Shown in pieces: positions 60,279-64,000 of a stretch of DNA of 64,000 bases. A program made the translations under genes and the position numbers. Location: assembly GCA_002727315.1 (NCBI GenBank), contig PBWR01000004.1, positions 7,160 through 71,159 on the forward strand, read 5' to 3'. The notes beneath the pieces are model-generated. The model was not told where the DNA came from. It did no database searches and worked only from the letters and a program-made list of their open reading frames with translations. Position 1 is the stretch's first letter. Each line of letters starts with the position of its first letter. The DNA comes from Alphaproteobacteria bacterium. GTDB taxonomy: Bacteria; Pseudomonadota; Alphaproteobacteria; UBA6615.

Positions 60279-60307
60279 TTGCTCAAAGGCCCGCCGCCGA
60301 CTAGAGT
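60279..60307 (+). promoter_or_regulatory. Predicted gltA promoter
   Basis: TTGCTC and TAGAGT are separated by 17 bases in the gltX-gltA gap, about 75 bases before the gltA start. Confidence 0.35.
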
Positions 60308-60338
60308 GCGGCGCAACATAAGCACTGGCTCGCCGGAT

Positions 60339-60352
60339 ATGCAGACCTGCAT
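60339..60352. promoter_or_regulatory. Palindrome in the gltA leader
   Basis: ATGCAG-AC-CTGCAT is a perfect inverted repeat about 30 bases upstream of the gltA start and downstream of the predicted promoter. It could be an operator or an mRNA hairpin; no regulator is implied. Confidence 0.4.
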
Positions 60353-60382
60353 GTCACGCGCGAAATCTCGGGGGAGATATCT

Positions 60383-61684
<1,302 letters not shown>

Positions 61685-61690
61685 ACACGG

Positions 61691-61915
61691 TTGGCGGACG
61701 ACAGGCACAGTCCGTCTACGCCGGAGACCGACGACGCGCACGATACCGAGCCGGCGGGGATGATAGACCCCGGCCGGATTCCCCTTGAGGAACGTTGGGC
61801 CCCGATCAGCGGGCATCGCCCGGCGCCCGAATTGCCGGCAGCTTTTCGGACCCGCTGGCTTGCCGCGGTCGTTGGTCTGGCCGTGATTATCGGGGTTCTG
61901 GCCCTGCTCGGCTGA
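61691..61915 (+). CDS. Small tail-anchored membrane protein, function unknown
   Basis: A 74-codon frame starting at TTG six bases after gltA (an ATG 23 codons later is an alternative). It has a hydrophilic acidic N-terminus and one C-terminal helix RWLAAVVGLAVIIGVLALLG, which would anchor it in a membrane. It ends seven bases before the convergent cupin gene. I recognise no family and coding status is moderate. Confidence 0.5.
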   Translation: MADDRHSPSTPETDDAHDTEPAGMIDPGRIPLEERWAPISGHRPAPELPAAFRTRWLAAVVGLAVIIGVLALLG

Positions 61916-61921
61916 AAAGTC

Positions 61922-62425
61922 TTAGTCCGCCTCGAAAGCCGAGCCGTCCTTTTTCAGAAAATGGGGTTTGCCCTCGCGCACATCATTGCGCATGTCGATG
62001 TCGGGATACGTGACATCCTCCTCACGCGGCCGGTTTCCGACCTCGAGCACCAGAACATCGGCATCGGACCTGTTCGCCAGCGTGTGACCATTGGGATTGC
62101 CGGCGGGAAACCCCGCCGCCATGCCCGCCGACAAGGTCGTCTCTCCCTCATCGGTCACAAGCGTGGCCTCGCCCTCCAGGACATAGACAAATTCATCCTG
62201 CTCCGAGTGCCAGTGCCGGGCCGAGGATTGCGCGCCCGGCTCGATCCGCAGGAGGTTGACCCCGAATGCGGACAAGCCGAGCGCCGGTGAAAGGCGCGAA
62301 CGGGTGCGGCCGACAACAAACTGGTCGTGCGGAGACGGATAGGGCGAACCGGATTCCGCCGGAAGATCTGCCGGGTCGACGATCATGTCGTTGGCTGAAC
62401 GTTTGGTCTCGACCATGTCAGGCAC
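61922..62425 (-). CDS. Cupin domain-containing protein
   Basis: A 167-residue protein with one cupin. Motif 1 is RHWHSEQDEFVYVLEGE with two His and a Glu, and motif 2 is GFPAGNPNGHTLAN with the His; these bind a metal. Members of this group (often with a preceding LSPALGLSAFGVNLLRIEPG) are widespread but mostly uncharacterised, and some are annotated transcriptional-regulator-like or dioxygenase-like. It overlaps the gloA stop by eight bases, so the two genes are coupled. Confidence 0.85.
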   Translation of the reverse strand: MPDMVETKRSANDMIVDPADLPAESGSPYPSPHDQFVVGRTRSRLSPALGLSAFGVNLLRIEPGAQSSARHWHSEQDEFVYVLEGEATLVTDEGETTLSAGMAAGFPAGNPNGHTLANRSDADVLVLEVGNRPREEDVTYPDIDMRNDVREGKPHFLKKDGSAFEAD

Positions 62426-62825
62426 CCGTCTCGATCAGCTCGATCTTGTAGCCATCGGGATCTTCTATAAACGCGATCACCGTGGTGCCGTGCTTCATGG
62501 GCCCCGGCGGCCGGGGAATGCTGACCCCTTCCTGCGCCAGGGCATCGCAGGTGGCATAGATATCCGGCACGCCGATGGCGAGGTGCCCGAACCCCGATCC
62601 GTGAGAATAGGGTTCGTCCTGGTCCCAGTTGTAGGTGAGTTCGACCACCGTCTCGCTAGACTCGTCTCCGTAGCCGATGAAGGTGTTGGTGAACCGGCCG
62701 CCTTCGAAATCCTTCTGCCGAAGCACCTTCATCCCAAGATGCCGCGTGTAGAAATCGATCGATCTGTCCTGGTCCTCCACCCGGATCATCGTGTGAAGAA
62801 GCCGGTATGCGCCTGTGTCAGACAT
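62418..62825 (-). CDS. gloA: Lactoylglutathione lyase (glyoxalase I)
   Basis: A 135-residue VOC-fold enzyme: LLHTMIRVEDQDRSIDFYTRHLGM at the start (metal His), VVELTYNWDQDEPYSHGSGFGHLAIGV in the middle (Glu and His) and IAFIEDPDGYKIELIE at the end (final Glu). It isomerises the methylglyoxal-glutathione adduct to S-lactoylglutathione. The cupin that follows overlaps it. The pairing with the MBL-type sulfur gene elsewhere is coincidental. Confidence 0.92.
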   Translation of the reverse strand: MSDTGAYRLLHTMIRVEDQDRSIDFYTRHLGMKVLRQKDFEGGRFTNTFIGYGDESSETVVELTYNWDQDEPYSHGSGFGHLAIGVPDIYATCDALAQEGVSIPRPPGPMKHGTTVIAFIEDPDGYKIELIETGA

Positions 62826-62864
62826 CGTCTGCCCCCGGTCCCTGGTTTAACTGTCCAACCGGTT

Positions 62865-64000
62865 TTACCGGCTCTGCGCAGCCTCGACAATCTCCAGCAC
62901 TGCGCGTGCGGCGCGCGCACCCGGGCGTTCGTCCCCGCCTCCTATATCCAGCGCGATGCGCTGTGCATGCGCACCCACGGCCTCCCGACGGGCCGAATCC
63001 GCGAGCATGGCATTTAATTCGGCTGCAATCAGTTCCGGCCGGCAGCGCGGCTGCAGGAACTCCGGCAGCACCTCTCGGTTCGCGACGATGTTCACGATCG
63101 AGGCATGGTCGATCCGGATCATGCGCCGTGCGATATGCCCCGTCAGCCACCCGACCCGATACATCACGACAGTCGGCACCCCGGCCTGCGAAAGTTCGAG
63201 CGTGACGGTGCCCGACGTGGCCAACGCCAGATCCCCCGCCGCGAATGCGTCGTAGCGTTCACTGGCGCCGTCCACCACCTTGACCGTCCAGGGCCAACCT
63301 TCGACGGCCTCCTCCACGTCACGGCGGACATTTGCGGCGGCGGGCAACACCAAGACCAGATCGAGATTGTCGGGCATGACCCGTGCAAGGGCGTCATGGG
63401 CAACCGGTAACAGCCTCGACACCTCGCCGCGACGGCTTCCCGGCAGCAGACACATCAATGTTGCGTCTGCCGCAATTCCATGGCGGGCACGGAACGCCGC
63501 TCCGTCACCGTCGTCGACATCGCCCTCGGCCACCGGATGACCGACAAACGTGCATGCAAGCCCGGCTGCCTCGAACAACGCCGGCTCAAACGGAAACAGG
63601 GCGAGCAGATGGTCGAAATGCCTGCGGAACTTGCGCACACGCCCGGCGCGCCACGCCCAGATTGTCGGCGCCACATAATGGACACGCGGACAAGATCTGT
63701 CGCGCAACCGTCGTATGACCCCGAACACGAAGCCGGGAGAATCGATCGTGACGATGACATCGGGCTCGCGTTGCTCGATATCCCGTGCCGTTTGCCGCAT
63801 CCGGCGAAGCAAACTGGGAACGCTCGACAGCACCTCGAACAGGCCCATAATCGCCAGCTCGCCATAGGGAAAAAGGCTTGAGAGCCCGGCTGCCTCCATC
63901 TCCGGACCGCCCACGCCGGTCACCTGCAGTTGCTCACCGTACGCTGCCTTCAATGCCCGGATCAGGTGTGCACCGATCACATCGCCCGAGGGTTCACCGG
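62865..64000 (-). CDS. lpxB: Lipid-A-disaccharide synthase, 5' end beyond the window edge
   Basis: About 378 residues are in the window; the frame continues upstream of the right edge as GEPSGDVIGAHLIRAL, the conserved N-terminal sugar-nucleotide motif. Further LpxB motifs are GVGGPEMEAAGL, MGLFEVLSSVPSLLRRM, YYAPTIWAW-like VHYVAPTIWAWRAGR, LLPGSRRGEVSRLLP and ATSGTVTLELSQAGVPTVVMYR. It joins UDP-2,3-diacylglucosamine and lipid X in lipid A synthesis. Only about the first ten residues are missing. It lies 39 bases after gloA start, convergent with nothing. Confidence 0.95.
   Translation of the reverse strand, partial: GEPSGDVIGAHLIRALKAAYGEQLQVTGVGGPEMEAAGLSSLFPYGELAIMGLFEVLSSVPSLLRRMRQTARDIEQREPDVIVTIDSPGFVFGVIRRLRDRSCPRVHYVAPTIWAWRAGRVRKFRRHFDHLLALFPFEPALFEAAGLACTFVGHPVAEGDVDDGDGAAFRARHGIAADATLMCLLPGSRRGEVSRLLPVAHDALARVMPDNLDLVLVLPAAANVRRDVEEAVEGWPWTVKVVDGASERYDAFAAGDLALATSGTVTLELSQAGVPTVVMYRVGWLTGHIARRMIRIDHASIVNIVANREVLPEFLQPRCRPELIAAELNAMLADSARREAVGAHAQRIALDIGGGDERPGARAARAVLEIVEAAQSR

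Overview
The window is a GC-rich stretch of an alphaproteobacterial chromosome, probably a Rhodospirillales-type marine or soil organism. The evidence is gene order more than any single gene: tmk-holB-metG-tatD-MBL, hfq-hflX, dusB-ntrB-ntrC-ntrY-ntrX-trkA, fused ispDF, pgpA-cinA, pdhA-pdhB-pdhC-lpd-lipA, pyrG-kdsA-eno-ftsB, trpE/trpGDC-moaC-moeA-lexA and comEC-gltX-gltA-lpxB are all recognisable alphaproteobacterial blocks. The pdhB product carries its own lipoyl domain and the lexA promoter has a GAAC-N7-GAAC SOS box, both alphaproteobacterial traits. I saw no rRNA, tRNA, CRISPR array, intact insertion sequence or prophage.

Layout. 1-5.7 kb is accessory and mostly minus strand: aldo/keto reductase (cut by the edge), acetamidase/formamidase, an SDR, a persulfide-dioxygenase/rhodanese fusion, an amidohydrolase and a luciferase-like flavin oxidoreductase, with a decayed GNAT gene between. 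5.8-9.1 kb holds cell-wall genes (MltB-type transglycosylase, RlpA, DacC-type carboxypeptidase). 9.1-14.2 kb is the tmk-holB-metG-tatD-MBL operon. 14.3-16.0 kb holds a DsbA-family gene and a graveyard of a cytochrome b561-like piece and a TadG-like VWA piece. 16-29 kb runs mazG, then on the minus strand dusB, ntrBC, ntrYX, trkA, a D-amino-acid transaminase, hfq, hflX and an IMPase. 29-34 kb has a CcsA-like protein, ispDF, pgpA, cinA and others. 34-46.8 kb is a long minus-strand core block (tpiA, secG, pyrG, kdsA, eno, ftsB, the pyruvate dehydrogenase operon, lipA, a START-domain gene). 47-58 kb is plus strand: ppiD-trpE, then trpGDC-moaC-X-moeA and lexA. 58-64 kb has a comEC remnant, gltX, gltA, a cupin, gloA and lpxB (cut by the edge).

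The main surprise is decay inside and around an ordinary core genome. tatD and ntrX are each full length and collinear with their families but split by one in-frame stop (TAA and TAG). A GNAT gene has two TAA codons plus a frameshift, an unrecognised gene at 50.6 kb has an in-frame TAG, and comEC appears as an N-terminus joined in frame to a C-terminus with its middle missing. All three TAA codons sit where the protein family normally has tyrosine. TAA also terminates many healthy genes here, so recoding is unlikely; sequence error, G:C-to-T:A mutation or leaky suppression are the alternatives. A second find is a 53-codon ORF coupled on both sides between pdhB and pdhC. There is also an uncharacterised four-helix membrane protein coupled between moaC and moeA, and several palindromic candidate operators.
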